Assembly (NCBI RefSeq): GCF_963675165.1
Contig: NC_087390.1
Span: forward strand, 4,783,301 to 4,847,300
Direction of reading: 5' to 3'
Length of the DNA: 64,000 nucleotides
DNA from: Halichondria panicea
Lineage: Eukaryota; Porifera; Demospongiae; Suberitida; Halichondriidae
Positions 33,001 through 44,768 of this stretch are shown piece by piece. Every line of letters begins with the position of its first letter. Position 1 is the first letter of the stretch. The notes beneath the pieces are model-generated. The model was not told where the DNA came from and did not search any database. It saw nothing but the letters and a program-made list of their open reading frames with translations. Made by a program: the position numbers and the translations under genes.

Positions 33001-33877
33001 TGCAATCTGATTGGTCTTGCAATGCATTACTGCAGTAGAACGAATACTTGATAGGCTTGAAACCCGTCCCCCTTTTTGGGGGCCACGCTCATCTACAGAT
33101 ACACTGAGTTTTATAGTTACCTTGTATCCAGCCTCCCTCATTATCTGTTTGCCCTTGGCCCTCCAAATTGCAGGAACTGTGATGACCCAATCGAAATCAG
33201 AAGCTTGAAAGGAATGACCACTAGGCTGAAGATGGTCTTCAATAAATGTAAGCTTCAGGTGCTTCAGAATTTGAGCAATCACGTCAACCAAATAACACTG
33301 TTTGCCATTGGAAGCACACACCTGCATCTCACGGGAAATTTCCTGCATAATATCACAATAGCACTGGTGACTCAACATTAATAATTATAGTGGCAACAAT
33401 TATCATGCGTGAACACAATACAATGCAGCATAGTAATACAACTTTCACCAGTGCCATCTTGCTTTTACATAAGATATTATAATCAGTAATACGTACCTGC
33501 TCGTGATTCAAATTCATCTTAATCTCCTCAAAATATAAATACTGTGAATACTCTATGTCTAGGAGGTTTCCAAACAGTCTTCTGGCGTCATGACCAAATG
33601 CAAGCACATGACCTTCGGGGTTGAACAAAATTGCCGTGGGAACTCGGAGAAACGTCCCGTTTAGTGGTAGTTTGGGAACACCTGTTTTCATAATGTTTGT
33701 AGTGTCGTTTTCAGTGATGTATGCGAGAGAACAATTCTTTGTACCGAAATCAATGGCTGCAATATTTTTGGATGGGCTGAATGTCCTGGATCCCTTTCGA
33801 ATAATTTTCTTTGCTCTTTGCACTCCATTTTGTTCCACTTTTACTTCAGAACTAGCAATCCACTTGGACAAACTCAT
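30043..33877 (-). CDS. HSPA12-like Hsp70-family protein (650 aa)
   Basis: Exons 33497-33877, 33121-33342 and 30043-31392 splice at phase 0, giving 650 aa, close to vertebrate HSPA12A/B (about 675-690). The actin-like ATPase signatures are present: phosphate-1 IAAIDFGTKNCSLAYI, phosphate-2 TYLIVDIGGGTVDVSSH and adenosine motif VYLVGGFGGCPYLYMRI. VITVPAIWRAKGKQIM is typical of HSPA12-type proteins. The C-terminal part is short and lacks a canonical Hsp70 substrate domain, as in HSPA12. Role: ATP-dependent chaperone or signalling ATPase; the substrate is unknown. Head-to-head with the MIEAP-like gene. The second intron (1.7 kb) contains mobile DNA. Broken pieces recur at 51.2 and 59.4 kb. Confidence 0.88.
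31740..32000. mobile_element. Inverted-repeat element in HSPA12-like intron
   Basis: CCGGTAGGGTTTCATCTAG near 31761 and CCTAGATGAAACCCTGACTGG near 31975 form inverted ends around homopolymer G and C runs (about 31785-31820). Non-coding MITE-like unit. Confidence 0.5.
32225..32570 (+). pseudogene. Relic of a mobile-element ORF with Arg-rich repeats
   Basis: Plus-strand fragments read SPETAKKRERRLARPRERYR and, after a gap, ETPEATQARLEATHAG. Such Arg/Glu-rich blocks with ETPE and ARLE motifs occur near the start of some large mobile-element proteins in invertebrates (Helitron-like in my memory, uncertain). Stops and indels interrupt it. It lies in antisense orientation in the second HSPA12-like intron. 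Confidence 0.35.
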
Positions 33878-34108
33878 GATGAACAGCAGCAGTCAACAAG
33901 TACGTACGTAAGTACAGATGAACTGGTGAAGCAAATTACAGATTTGACTAATACATAGTCGAGTCACAGTCCACTATGGTCCACTGGGTCAAATGCTGAA
34001 TAATGCAATATGCAATGTGGGTGGACTAGACACATCACATGGTCTATTTGAGGTTGCAAGGTTTGCAGAAATTTTCATACCAATTCTGATTTCTCAACAG
34101 TCTGTGAC
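33878..34108. promoter_or_regulatory. Shared 231-bp promoter gap between divergent genes
   Basis: The HSPA12-like start codon (33877, minus) and the MIEAP-like start codon (34109, plus) are separated by only 231 bp. No clear TATA box. A shared bidirectional promoter is inferred, so the two genes may be co-expressed, for example under stress. Confidence 0.5.
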
Positions 34109-36573
34109 ATGGCAGCAAGATTTTTGGACAATGAATGTGAGGGTGTGTCACTGCAAGAGCCTTGTGTGAATCCTTACTGTCAGAGAAAAATTAGACAACT
34201 TGAAGAAGAGCTTCACAGGTAGATCTACTCACTAGCTAGGTCTACCTAGTACCTAGGTATCAATGCTAGTCTGCATGGCCACACCCTCCACAACATTTTT
34301 GTGGGGTAGAAGACGATATCGTATGGGGGTACGGTATACCTGCACAATGCATATAAACACACTATTTTTGAATGTGGGTTTAGAGCCACTTGAGATGCAT
34401 GTTTTACACACAGAATGACGTTCTTCTTTCGTACTTCTTTCACAATTCCCTTACGTGGTCTGTATGAGTGAGTTGCCTATACTTATTCATATCCTGATAA
34501 CACACGTGACTCAGTGTTGATTGTATAATTATGGTTGTCTGCTTGCATTAGCTGATACATTAAAGATACCGTGTCAGACTCGACTAAAGTTGGATGTCAA
34601 AGTTGGATGTCATGCATCGTCACAAGGCTGTAATGGAATTATAAGTATAATTATAAGACACCTATTAAATACATAAGACACCTATTTATTATATAGGACA
34701 CCTAGGATTCAATTTCCTTGTGAAAATGTGGGATTTTGACTCATTTGGCCCCCCCCGGCATGATATCAATGCTAGGTCTAAACTGTCACTTAATTGTGGT
34801 CTAGCAGTAAAGGTAATATATTATTATAGCGGTTAAGCTTGTACTTTAACAGGCTGCATTTTTACAACAAAGTGCATGCTATGTACGTATAGACTCTATG
34901 GTACAAGTACAAATTGAAGTGTTTAAGCCGTAAAAAATGATTGCCAAGTGTAGTGGGTGGTGGGAACATCAATGTTCACTAGGAAAATATCGTGGACTCT
35001 CGCTATTCCGGTTCTCTGAAGTACGGCTACATTGATATACCGGCCATTTCGCACTTATATACCACATGCATGGAGCACATTAGAAACCACACATAATTTT
35101 AAGACTTTGTGTGCTGAAGACTTTGTGTGTCGGAAAATTGTATCTATATATAAGGGTGCCGATCAATAGAGTTTGGCAATTACATATACAGAGCTATTTA
35201 CTTTGCATGCAGGGTGAAGAGCGTGGGATACGACATGCTCAAACAGAGGGGTGGCTGGCAGGTGCTCGGCAAAACTCCATCAGACAGCAGCCTGGACTTC
35301 AACAACCTCTTTGACCATGAAGTAGAAGATCTCTCCAAGAGTCTCACAGATGATGTTGGCATGAATGAAGACAAAGCTCGATTGCTGGCTTGCAATGAGT
35401 TTCAGGTCGGTGACGGTTTAATATTAGTTTTCCTGCTCAATCCTAATCCGTTACAAAATCTCACTTTATAAGTTTTCTGCACTGAAAAGCCTCTCCTTGC
35501 CCGCCCTAGAAAGCACAGTTGGCAGATACTAATAATTCTTTTGTTGCAGAGAATTTACGGTTCGCTGAAGAGTACCATATTTAAAAAGCTGGTTGAAACG
35601 TTACACAAAGTGTTTATGATTGGCTCTGGGGAAGAGAGTGAAGAACAGTCTTACGACATATGCCGAGCGTATGGACTTCTGCTGAATGCATCGGCTGTAA
35701 CTGCAAAACTCCTGCACGAGGAAATATCAACACAGGTGCGTTCACACTGCATATTGTGATTAGAAGTGCCTGCATGCTTAGTGCTACATACATCTGTGCA
35801 CAGGTATTCATTCATGCATGCACATTCATCGTAATTTGATCGCAGCGAAAATTCTGGTAATGCTATCAAATTGATATACGGGTTCGTATTATGGATGAAT
35901 GGAATTCACGAAGCTAAAATGTGTTTGTTTGCAGACAACTACGTCCTTGTTGAATGAACACAAGTCACTTTCAGTGTCAGCAACGAAAACGTTTGCCACT
36001 AAATCAGCACAACTCTCATGGGACTTGTTGACCACTATCCCTCCGTTGCTTTCCATCACACCACCTACTTCTTACTTCAGGGAATGGCACGAGAAAGAAC
36101 TAGCCCCAACATGGAATAAAGAACTCGTCAACTACGATCTTGTGTACTATAGACCTGTTCTTTTCATGAGTTGTGAGGGAATGGTGGCAAGGAAAGGATG
36201 GGTTGGTAACACCGAAGCAAGCAATCACAGCCCCAATGACCTAACAACAGATGGTCCAAATATTACTGCTCAGAATTGTTCGTTCTTATCAGTTGAACGT
36301 CATGACTACAAAACATACTTTCAATCGAGTGCTTCCCATCACGACATTCCTCACCCAGTACCACATCACATTATGAGGTTCCCAGCTGCAAGGTCAAGAA
36401 CGTCCGTTAGGGCTGATGAGTCCGATAGAGGATCACAATTTATAAACGAAATTGATCAAGAAACTACATCCAAGTTTTATCCTCAAACTATGGGCGTTGA
36501 TACCTCAGGCTCGAGTTCTGTGAGAAGTCAAAAGTGCTTGGAAAATTGGAGTGTCACGAAATCGTTAATGTGA
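34109..36573 (+). CDS. MIEAP/SPATA18 C-terminal-domain-like protein (375 aa)
   Basis: Exons 34109-34218, 35213-35405, 35550-35735 and 35935-36573 join with matching phases (2, 0, 0). The N-terminus has a short coiled coil (CQRKIRQLEEELHR), followed by a helical region (KARLLACNEFQRIYGSLK). The region AQLSWDLLTTIPPLL through YYRPVLF and EGMVARKGW resembles the C-terminal domain of mitochondria-eating proteins (SPATA18/MIEAP), which act in mitochondrial quality control. That family call is from memory and moderately sure. The last about 120 residues are Ser/His-rich and unassigned. It is the intact parent of many fragments at 39.8, 48.8, 49.2, 51.5, 52.5-53.1, 56.0-56.6 and 59.8-60.9 kb. Confidence 0.65.
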
Positions 36574-36818
36574 ACGTGAGTGTTGTATATACTTGATTTA
36601 CATATCTATAGTATATATTTTAATTTATTGGTCACTCGTGTGCATACTGAAGATCAATCATTTGAATTATGAAATAACGTGATTCTCAGTTTGATTATCG
36701 GTCTCTTCAACTCATCACCTAGTTGAGCATCTCTATAGCCGATATTCTAATACAAGGTTTACAAACTCTTATCTATTATCCTGATTTAAATTATAGCATA
36801 ATTATTATCAAGTTTGTA

Positions 36819-37116
36819 CAGTAGAACCTTGATTATCCGGGCCTCCATTATCCGGAACCTCGATTGCATTCGGCTTAGCAATTTTCAATTCAGAAAATGT
36901 GTGTGTCTCTTAAATGCGCATGCGCATTGGAGTTGTTACTATGGAGACAGGCCTGCGTATCTTCTGCGCATGCATGCGCAGACAACCATGTGGCACTGCA
37001 TGTGTATCAATAAAGTGTGTGGATCAAGATGTGGTTTATCTATTCGATTATCCGGCATATTCGGTTATCCGGCCTGCCTCTAAAACCAAGGCGTCCGGAT
37101 AATTGAGGTTATACTG
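36819..37116. mobile_element. Pogo/Tigger-type MITE with TA target site
   Basis: CAGTAGAACCTTGATTATCC at the left and the complement of CAGTATAACCTCAATTATCC at the right; TA at 36817-36818 and 37117-37118. Extra ATTATCCGG repeats lie just inside both ends. About 298 bp, no transposase. Confidence 0.85.
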
Positions 37117-37335
37117 TACTTATGCAAGGTTATACTGTACTAGCTTATGCAAGGTTAGAGTATAAAGGTGGCTATAATTAACACGGTCATGTCCACCCCC
37201 TATATAGTGCACTCAAGCAAGTACATGTGTGTGAACAGCATGCTCAGCCTGTCGGTCGACTCTATATAGGGCTTTCCTGTTAACCAAAGATGGTCCATTA
37301 GGTTCGGAATTGACCACAAAGTCATAATCACAACT

Positions 37336-37348
37336 CCTTTTTATAGAC
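37336..37348 (+). promoter_or_regulatory. TATA-like box of membrane-protein gene 1
   Basis: CCTTTTTATAGACGG about 135 bp before the start codon. Equivalent CCTTTTATATAGGG boxes precede genes 2, 3 and 4 at similar distances, so the element is conserved with the family. Confidence 0.45.
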
Positions 37349-37474
37349 GGGTAACTTTCTACTTAACACCACATCCTGCCCTAGGGCATACCCAGATTGA
37401 AGTTTGTTGCATGCATGTCAGTGCTAGCTACTGCGTTGAATATCTAAACGAATAAAAACATTTGATTCAAAAAA

Positions 37475-39550
37475 ATGAAGATAGATACCGTGCTATTTTG
37501 CATTTCATTAGCACTACTAACTACTAATGTACAGACAGCAGTCTCTGGTGAATACAATCTAGTTGTAGCTTCTAGCAATTCTTCTACACAGTGTCAACAA
37601 TTGTGCTTTTGTCAAAATGATGTCTTTGATTGCAACTCCACTCACCCTACTGTGCTAACAAAGAAAGGAGAGAAGTTCGCACTAAGTGTTGCAGTTGTGG
37701 ACCAAGTGGGCAAACCAGTCAATGCCACTATAATCACTTCACTCAAACTAGACCCTGGTGAGATTGGATCGCTTAAAGGAGGCCAGCAAAAGCGACAAGT
37801 AGACGACAGATGCACGGAGTTGGAGTACACAATTTACTCTAGTAATGACTATCGCGCTGTGATGGAGATTAATGCTGATAAGAGCACTTTCATGAAAGAA
37901 GTGAATGTTACGTTTCTTCCGTTTACGTGTCCAATCGGACTTGAACCACACTCCAGGGTTATTGATTACACATGTGTCTGTGATAAACAAATAAAACAAT
38001 ATGTCAGCAAATGCTCATTAGAAAACGGCACCTGGTCGATTGAAATGAACTCAGAGCTATTTTATAAGTGGATCAAGTACTCATATGCCAATATTACCAA
38101 ATCATGGTTTCTCATAGCTGCATCATGTCCTTATGAATATTGTCAGAAACGTCCACTCAACATCAGTCTTGTTGGTTTAATTGAAACAGACGAGCAGTGT
38201 GCCTACAATAGGTCTGGAGTATTGTGTGGTGGGTGTCCTCAAGGACTTAGTCTTGTGTTTGGCAGCTCAAAATGTGTGCAATGCTCGAACTACTACCTTC
38301 TCTTGATTGTACCGTTTGCTCTGGCTGGTATTGTACTCGTGGCATTCATTCTTTTGACTAATATGACTGTTGCAACAGGGACTATCCATGGGCTCATCTT
38401 TTATGCGAACATTGTTGCAGTAAATCACACCTTTTTCTTTCCATTTAAAAATCCGAATTTTCTTACTGTGTTCATATCGTGGTTAAATCTTGACTTGGGA
38501 ATTGAAACCTGTTTCTACGATGGAATGGACTCGTATGGAAAACTGATGCTCCAACTTGTGTTTCCAGTCTATATTTTTCTACTGATCCTTGCGTTTATGG
38601 TTTTGCATGATCGTTCCCAAAAAGTTGCTCGGATAATTGGTAAAATGAACCCTGAGGCAACACTTTACACGCACATACTTCTCTCCTATTCCAAATTAAT
38701 TCGAATTATCATTGCAGCTTTACAGAATGCGAACTTTGCATATCCTGATGGTAGCCATAAGTTTGTCTGGTTTTACGATGGCAATGTGTCGTACTTTGCG
38801 TTTAGCCACATTCCACGATTCCTTGCAGCCTTTATCATCACTCTCTTTGCTGCTGTGTACATTGTAATGCTTTCTTGTGGGCAGGTATTTAGCCGTTACT
38901 CCAAATATAAGCTCTTCAAATGGACCACACACAAGTACTGTATTCACTTTATGAATGCACATCATGCTCCCCTCAATAATGACCATCGCTACTGGGTGGG
39001 ACTGCTCCTGCTAGTAAAACTTGTTTATTTCCTACTCTCAACATTGTTCTATGCTAATATTGAGACTGTGGGAATATTTTCTGCTTGTTTGGCATTTATC
39101 ATGCTACTTTTCAAGCTTTTGAACAGAGCATACATAAAAAGTTTTACTAACTACCTTGAGGCATTGTTTTTCATCAATTTATTAGTGATTTCCATTATAG
39201 TTGCAAATTCAAGGACTTTAATAAGCAAAGATAATCATTTCATTTTGGCTTATCTATCAATGTCTATCGTCTTTGTTTCGTTTATCGTTATGACGGTATT
39301 GCACACTTGTGGGAAGAGTTTGAGCAAAACCTATGCAACGATTCGAATGCAATTTGCTAATAGAATTTCGCAGCAAGAGGAAAGGGAACATCTTGTTGAA
39401 GACGTCAACAATGATACACCTGATGATCAGCTGAGAGAGCCGGCACTGGACATTCTGATTCCAGTACAGCCGGAAGACTACAACACACCTTCTCTACCGT
39501 CCCCTACGATACAAACCAGACAGATGACTACATTTGTCGATATTAGGTAG
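37475..39550 (+). CDS. Cys-rich multi-pass membrane protein, gene 1 (691 aa)
   Basis: Intronless. A signal peptide (1-24) precedes a Cys-rich ectodomain with N-glycosylation sites (CQQLCFCQNDVFDC at 40-53; CGGCPQGLSL and CVQCSNYYL near 251-275). Hydrophobic segments follow near 272-298, 357-378, 398-417, 440-470, 506-526, 530-550, 560-578 and 590-612: about seven or eight passes. The cytoplasmic tail is acidic (DQLREPALDILIPVQPEDYN) and ends FVDIR. I recognise it as a family common in sponges and cnidarians but know no function; a receptor or channel is possible. First of four tandem copies, and the copy attached to intact HSPA12-like and MIEAP-like neighbours. Confidence 0.75.
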   Translation: MKIDTVLFCISLALLTTNVQTAVSGEYNLVVASSNSSTQCQQLCFCQNDVFDCNSTHPTVLTKKGEKFALSVAVVDQVGKPVNATIITSLKLDPGEIGSLKGGQQKRQVDDRCTELEYTIYSSNDYRAVMEINADKSTFMKEVNVTFLPFTCPIGLEPHSRVIDYTCVCDKQIKQYVSKCSLENGTWSIEMNSELFYKWIKYSYANITKSWFLIAASCPYEYCQKRPLNISLVGLIETDEQCAYNRSGVLCGGCPQGLSLVFGSSKCVQCSNYYLLLIVPFALAGIVLVAFILLTNMTVATGTIHGLIFYANIVAVNHTFFFPFKNPNFLTVFISWLNLDLGIETCFYDGMDSYGKLMLQLVFPVYIFLLILAFMVLHDRSQKVARIIGKMNPEATLYTHILLSYSKLIRIIIAALQNANFAYPDGSHKFVWFYDGNVSYFAFSHIPRFLAAFIITLFAAVYIVMLSCGQVFSRYSKYKLFKWTTHKYCIHFMNAHHAPLNNDHRYWVGLLLLVKLVYFLLSTLFYANIETVGIFSACLAFIMLLFKLLNRAYIKSFTNYLEALFFINLLVISIIVANSRTLISKDNHFILAYLSMSIVFVSFIVMTVLHTCGKSLSKTYATIRMQFANRISQQEEREHLVEDVNNDTPDDQLREPALDILIPVQPEDYNTPSLPSPTIQTRQMTTFVDIR

Positions 39551-39784
39551 TTTAGTGAACATTATAATGTTTATAGCCAATAGACTTAAGCTATTTAGCT
39601 GTCTAGAATTTTAAATGGCAGATGTGGGCCTATAACAGATGTGTTTATCGCTGAATCCATTATCTATATGAGGTTATTATGCGGTTGAATTATGTTTCTG
39701 CATGCATGAAATAGATACTACTTGATCTGAGCAAAATAAATTCTGATAATGCTAGTCAGATTACACCTTTGTATGTTATGTACA

Positions 39785-39880
39785 ATCATACGTTTGTACT
39801 ATAGATCTGTTCTCTTTACGAGTTGTGGGGAAGGTGGCAAGGAAAGGATGGATTGGAAATACTTACTGCTAACAGGTTAT
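39785..39880 (+). pseudogene. MIEAP-like last-exon fragment
   Basis: GTACTATAGATCTGTTCTCTT and GGAAAGGATGGATTGGAAA match the YYRPVLFMS/ARKGWVGN part of the intact gene near 36148-36205, with indels. The following homologous half is missing here but present at 48795-48850, after the ParB/DUF7869 block. Confidence 0.65.
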
Positions 39881-40126
39881 GACCTACAGGTTCCCTTTAT
39901 GAAATAGGTTCTAAGATGCATTTTAGGACAGCGGAATAATAATAGTTTTACAGATGTTAAATATCGTTCTTTTTTAACTGCTGTAGTTAGTCAGAGTCAA
40001 CTTTTTCCAGGAAATCTTGTTTTGAAGCACCTTCTTCAAAGACTGCAACTAAATTGCGCCCTGATTTCACAGCAGCCATTGATCCTGGAAATTGTTGGAA
40101 CGTATTTAAACATTGTACAAATTTGC

Positions 40127-40335
40127 ATATTTGCAAATTGTACAAATTTGTACAAAATTTGTTCAGTACATTTTATGTACAAATTTGCATAACCTTAAAA
40201 TTTGCAAATTGTACAAATTTGTACAAAATTTGTTCAGTACATTTTATGTACAAATTTGCATAACCTTAAAATTTGCAAATTGTACAAATTTGTACAAAAT
40301 TTGTTCAGTACATTTTATGTACAAATTTGTACACT
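40127..40335 (+). repeat. 71-bp tandem repeat (3 units) built on GTACAAATTTGTAC
   Basis: Three units containing TTGTACAAATTTGTACAAAA, TTTGTTCAGTACATTTTATG and ATAACCTTAAAATTTGC. The palindrome GTACAAATTTGTAC recurs in the satellite at 48435-48690, on the other side of the ParB-like/DUF7869 genes. Confidence 0.9.
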
Positions 40336-40709
40336 TCATGATAATTATGCATGGCTGTCTAATGATAAGTTATAATACTTATCGTTATAGTTATACATCA
40401 GCTTACCTAACCTTGATACAACTAGCTAACAGTCTCAAAAACTATTGTAAACGAATGAAATGATTGTGCATATAGCTTGTATATAGCCAGTGCTAAGCTT
40501 CTACCTCTATGCAACAACTTGTCCAAGCTGAGAGCCCCACCCTTTTTCCAGTCCTGTGTTTAAGCAAGTTTTAGCGAGCCCATGCATGCACCTATCATGC
40601 ATGCCCTTGCCAACAAGTGCATGTCTATAATTATATAGACTGGTTATACCTTCTATTTGGCTATGTATAGATCTAGTATAAAATCAGTGTGCCCTCAAGG
40701 CAAGAGAGT
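40336..40709. other. 3' flank of the ParB-like gene
   Basis: AT-rich sequence with no open frame of interest; nothing specific seen. Confidence 0.4.
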
Positions 40710-43700
40710 TTAGGAATGCAGAGTCGCTATGATACAGAGGAAGTGCGGCCTAGTTGGAATCAAAGCTAATGAATACACTCCTGCATGTGAACTGCTTGTA
40801 ATTGCCATGTAATAATCCTTATGATAATTATATAATTATATAGCTGTACACATTATACAGCTGTACACACTTACCACTTTCAGTAGCATCAAGGACTGTT
40901 TGTCCACTGTATGTGAACGTCTCCACGATACTTTCTGTCAATGTTTCGTCGTCTAAGCCATTGTGGCAAAACACGTTGTGGCGACATTTCTGGTGATCAC
41001 GCAAGAGTTTGCCACTCTGTGACCAATGGCCGATGACGATTGCTTCTAAACAAGGAGTTAATCCTACTTTCCCATCACGGACACTCGGTGATTCTGAACA
41101 TTTATAACACTGATTATTATCTTGTATATATAATTATACAAGTCCTTACCTGGTTTCGACTTGTCATAATGATAAGCAATTTCAGCTGAGTCAAAACATT
41201 TCATTAGACCAGTCTTGACCATCTCTGCCTGTTCAAGCTTGCAGAGTACAGCCACATGAAAGTATGACAATGCTGTATTTGTTGAGTTGAGTTGACGGCA
41301 AGTGTAAGCCATCTTTGACATGGCGTCTGGTGTTATATCCTGTTAATAGATAAATACTCTGTGATAATGATTATACATGTACAATTAAACACACCTTAGA
41401 GCAAACAGCAATGGTCAGACTAGCACCCGAGAACGCTGGGATCTGTGAATCCATCACACTTTGGCAGTAGGTTTTAAATGCATCTGGGGCTGAATGTCGA
41501 AAGTCGAGATGTGCAAACTTCTGTAATTTTGCCATTGTTGTACTCGTTGGGTACTTTTGCTGAGCCTCTCTCCAAGAACCAGTGTTGGTTAAACGAACAA
41601 ATGATGCTTTGACAGCTTCGGAGCTTCGAAATGCTGTACACGAAGTCTTCAACTCCTTTAGGGAAACTTCTAGACATGTTATATCTTCGTCAAAATGTTG
41701 ACCTGGAAGTCAGGCTTAAGATGGTGCAGCGGCTGAAGGAGGTGTTGTTTGAATTCTGGAGCGGCTGTTATTTGTTGTTTTTTAAGCTTCTGCTCTTTCA
41801 ATGCTCCTTGTTCAAACATGTCCATTGTTGTTTGGACCAACTCCCACACCTTTTTGTCAAAGGTAGATTGTGCAAAAATGTTTTCCCTTTGAGTTCTAGA
41901 AAAACTCTGTAGGATAGATTTAGAAAACTGCATGTGTGACCTGCCACCCATAATTATTTTGTATATACCTCTGGAAGAATACACCTAGCACAGGTCCTCT
42001 TCCAATCAGCAGTTGGAAGAGGTGTCTCATCAACTGTTGAATCTTGTCCATTCACTCACAAACAGACGCTCACGGCATGCTTCTACCTGTATAACAAGTT
42101 CACTCCTCTTAATACATACATAGCTATATACACTGTTTCAGAGGTGTCTATATAATAGTTAGACACTGTTTAGGAAGTTTCTACATGATTTAGAAGCCCA
42201 AAGGGCTGGTTGTAGTATCCCGAACGCAGTGAGGGTTCTATACTAGCCCTGAGGACTTCTAAATCATGTGGAAAGTTCCTAAACAGTGTCTAAGCATTTT
42301 AGATCATAGCAACCATGAAGTATTTAGCCAATCAGATTTGAATGTTCTTATCTAATCTTTGCTACATGATTTTCTAAGTGAAGTACATGATTTTCTAAGT
42401 AAGTGCATGATTTTCTAAATAAGTACATGTACATGATTTTCTAAGTTGGATAGAACACTTCATTTAGCCAATCAAATTGCAGTATTTATGGCAAACATGA
42501 TCTAAGATTATTTAGATCATGTTTGTCATAAATACTGCAATCTGATTGGTTAGAGGAAATGTTCTATCCAATTTAGAAAATCATGTACTTCTACTTCAAT
42601 AGAAAATCATGTACTTTACTTAGAAAATCATGTAGCAAAGATTAGATAAGAACATTCAAATCTGATTGGCTAAATAATCATGGTTGCTATGATCTAAAAT
42701 GCTTAGACACTGTTTAGGAAGTTTCCACATGATTTAGAAGTCCTCAGGGCTAGTAGAACCCTCACTGCGTTCGGGATACTACAACCAGCCCTTTGGGCTT
42801 CTAAATCATGTAGAAACTTCCTAATCAGTGTCTAACTATTATATATATGGGATTTAGAAGCCCAAAAGCACTGATTTAGTATCCCACAATATTAACCAAC
42901 AAAACAGTGTCTAGATACTATAGTGTGCAAACCTTGCCCTCGAGGTTTGACTATATTACTAAATAAGTTGCATGCATAGGCCCATAGTAGCTATAGAGGC
43001 ACTTTTCCTACGTATATCTTATCAACTAGTGTCTATAAAGCTTGTGAGTCAACTCCTAATAATATGCACGGTGACTTAGAAGCTCAAAAATTATTACTAG
43101 TATAAAGTATACGTATACTATAATTATAATAGCTGTAAGCCTGCATGTAACTTACATAGTGACGGTGGGTCATAGTGTGGTGAAAGTGTCCATTGGCATT
43201 ATGACGGGATGCCAGCCATAAGGCTTCTTCATTGGTAAGACCAGCATATACATGGCATTGTACATATTCGTAGTTGTGCCCCTCCTCATTAAGCTCCTGT
43301 CTTGCTCGTACCCCATGAAGCCCACCGTGAACTTCATAGCGGTAGACATCCTTAAGCCTCTCCTCATACACAGCAACTGACCCAATGCCTTTGCATACGA
43401 CAGCAAGAGGTGGAATGCCAATACCACTGCTGTCTTCAATGAGCCTCTCCTTCAGGGATGTGACAAATTGCTTGTCCACCTTCCTCAGCAAACGATCTTT
43501 CGGTGGCTCGTCACAGTTTCTAATAAGAATGTGCTTTAAACCTGCAATGAATTTAATTTAACAGGACAGTTCTCCATAGTAATACATCATGTTATCTGTC
43601 ATTGTAGTCAAACATACCAATTTTCTTCACATCGATTAGTGCTCCCATTTCTTCATCTTCCCTTTTCTTCCTCTGTGCACCATCGTTTCTTTTTGTCCTT

Positions 43701-44310
43701 TTAGGACTTGGTGCTTGAATGTCTCGGTGTTCTTCTTCTAAGGTGGTGGCCTTTTTCAGTGATATTACCTCACTCAACTTAATTGTTATCCTCAGCTGGG
43801 TCACGATCTTCTTCATCAGTCACGGTGACCATCACTGCTTCCTCAATCGTATTGTAAGTAGTGAGCTCTTGGAATTTGTTAACAAACTCAGAGGCACTGT
43901 TAAGACTGAACTGGAAGTTCTGTGAGAATGCTGTCTTGCTGGATTCAAAGGAAGCACAATTGACAATTCCTTTCCCACGGTTTTTGAACAACACCTGCAT
44001 AATTTATACATGATTCTATATAATTTCATGTAGCAATACAGCGTAAAAGTACTCGTCAAGTGTTATAATTATGGGAATGCATTTAATTTACCAGTAGCGC
44101 TTTTTCGGATCCTTTGGCATGCTCTTTCTCTGTCGTGATATCTCTCACAGGTCCCAATTTTATGCCAGCAAATGAGGATAACTCTTCTCCATCTCGAAGT
44201 AGTTTACCCCTAGTTTCGAGAAACCATGGTCGCACTTGTTGGAGATTTGAGTGGGGCCGCGGTGCCGCCTTCAGTTTAGATGAAGCTGATCCTGACTTTG
44301 GCCGACTCAT
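40710..44310 (-). pseudogene. ParB-like / methyltransferase-like transposon gene, several frameshifts
   Basis: Read from 44310 down: exons 44092-44310, 43618-43994, 43156-43541, 41395-42086, 41150-41339, 40875-41093 and 40710-40780, all with GT-AG sites. Exon 3 has a ParB/sulfiredoxin-type fold signature: LLRKVDKQFVTSLKERLIED, IPPLAVVC, YRYEVHGGLHGVRARQEL and AGLTNEEALWLASRHN. The last exons read DETLTESIVETFTYSGQTVL then DATESG/VYSLALIPTRPHFLCI, resembling the end of an N-4/N-6 DNA methylase (motif I D-x-x-x-G-x-G degenerate). Exon 4 has three or more frame changes (near 42050, 41960 and 41685), and one more, or a 51-nt intron, lies near 43790. ParB-like domains bind or cut nucleotides/DNA. 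The pairing with a DUF7869 gene suggests a mobile element. Confidence 0.55.
42149..42843. mobile_element. Near-perfect 695-bp palindrome (foldback) in an intron
   Basis: TATATAATAGTTAGACACTG at the left faces CAGTGTCTAACTATTATATA at the right, and the arms stay complementary almost to the centre near 42505-42515. A related shorter pair lies at 42849-42920 and 52175-52285. No open frame. It sits between exons 3 and 4 of the ParB-like gene. Confidence 0.85.
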
Positions 44311-44768
44311 TTTCCACTTGCAGGAAGAGTATCTAGTTGCAACCGGGTACCAAAATTGCACTGTACGTTCTCAGCTAGTTTGCTTGAGCTATATCTAGGG
44401 ACTTCTGCCAGCTGCATTCATGGTACATGGTGTTGCTAGCTTTATTATGTTCCAAGCTTGTTCTCTACATCATGTAGCTAGGAACATGCAGCTGCTGCTT
44501 GTATAGCTAGCTAGACTTTTAAATAACCAAAAGTTTCTTTTCTACTTGCTGTCAGCACTGACCATTCAGAGAAGGTATGTTAAAATGTAACTCTAGCTTT
44601 TTACTTTATCTTATGCTGCGTGGGTGGCTCATAATCGGTCATAGCTAGCTAGCTAGCTATAGTGAGGGGGTAGATGATAATGATGATAATTATAATACTG
44701 ACTCACTAGCACTGCAGACTGCAATTTCTAATTTTCTCCTCTGTTTGCAGTGTCCCAAGCTAACTACA
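44311..44768. promoter_or_regulatory. Divergent promoter region of the ParB-like and DUF7869 genes
   Basis: 458 bp between opposed start codons (44310 minus, 44769 plus). A TTTGCAG acceptor at 44743-44749 before the plus-strand ATG suggests a 5' non-coding exon. CTAGCTAG repeats occur near 44505 and 44645. Shared control is inferred from geometry. Confidence 0.4.

Noticed and set aside
37642-38986. Minus-strand frames repeated in every membrane-protein gene
   Set aside because: They recur only because the sense strand is conserved; no start context or domain.
40054-40463. Repetitive Cys/Tyr/Phe-rich open frames
   Set aside because: Translations of the 71-bp satellite.
41668-41965. Introns of 28-33 nt in the fourth ParB-like exon
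   Set aside because: Too short compared with the 55-nt minimum elsewhere in the window; a 1-nt indel explains the frame change better and restores family-like continuity.
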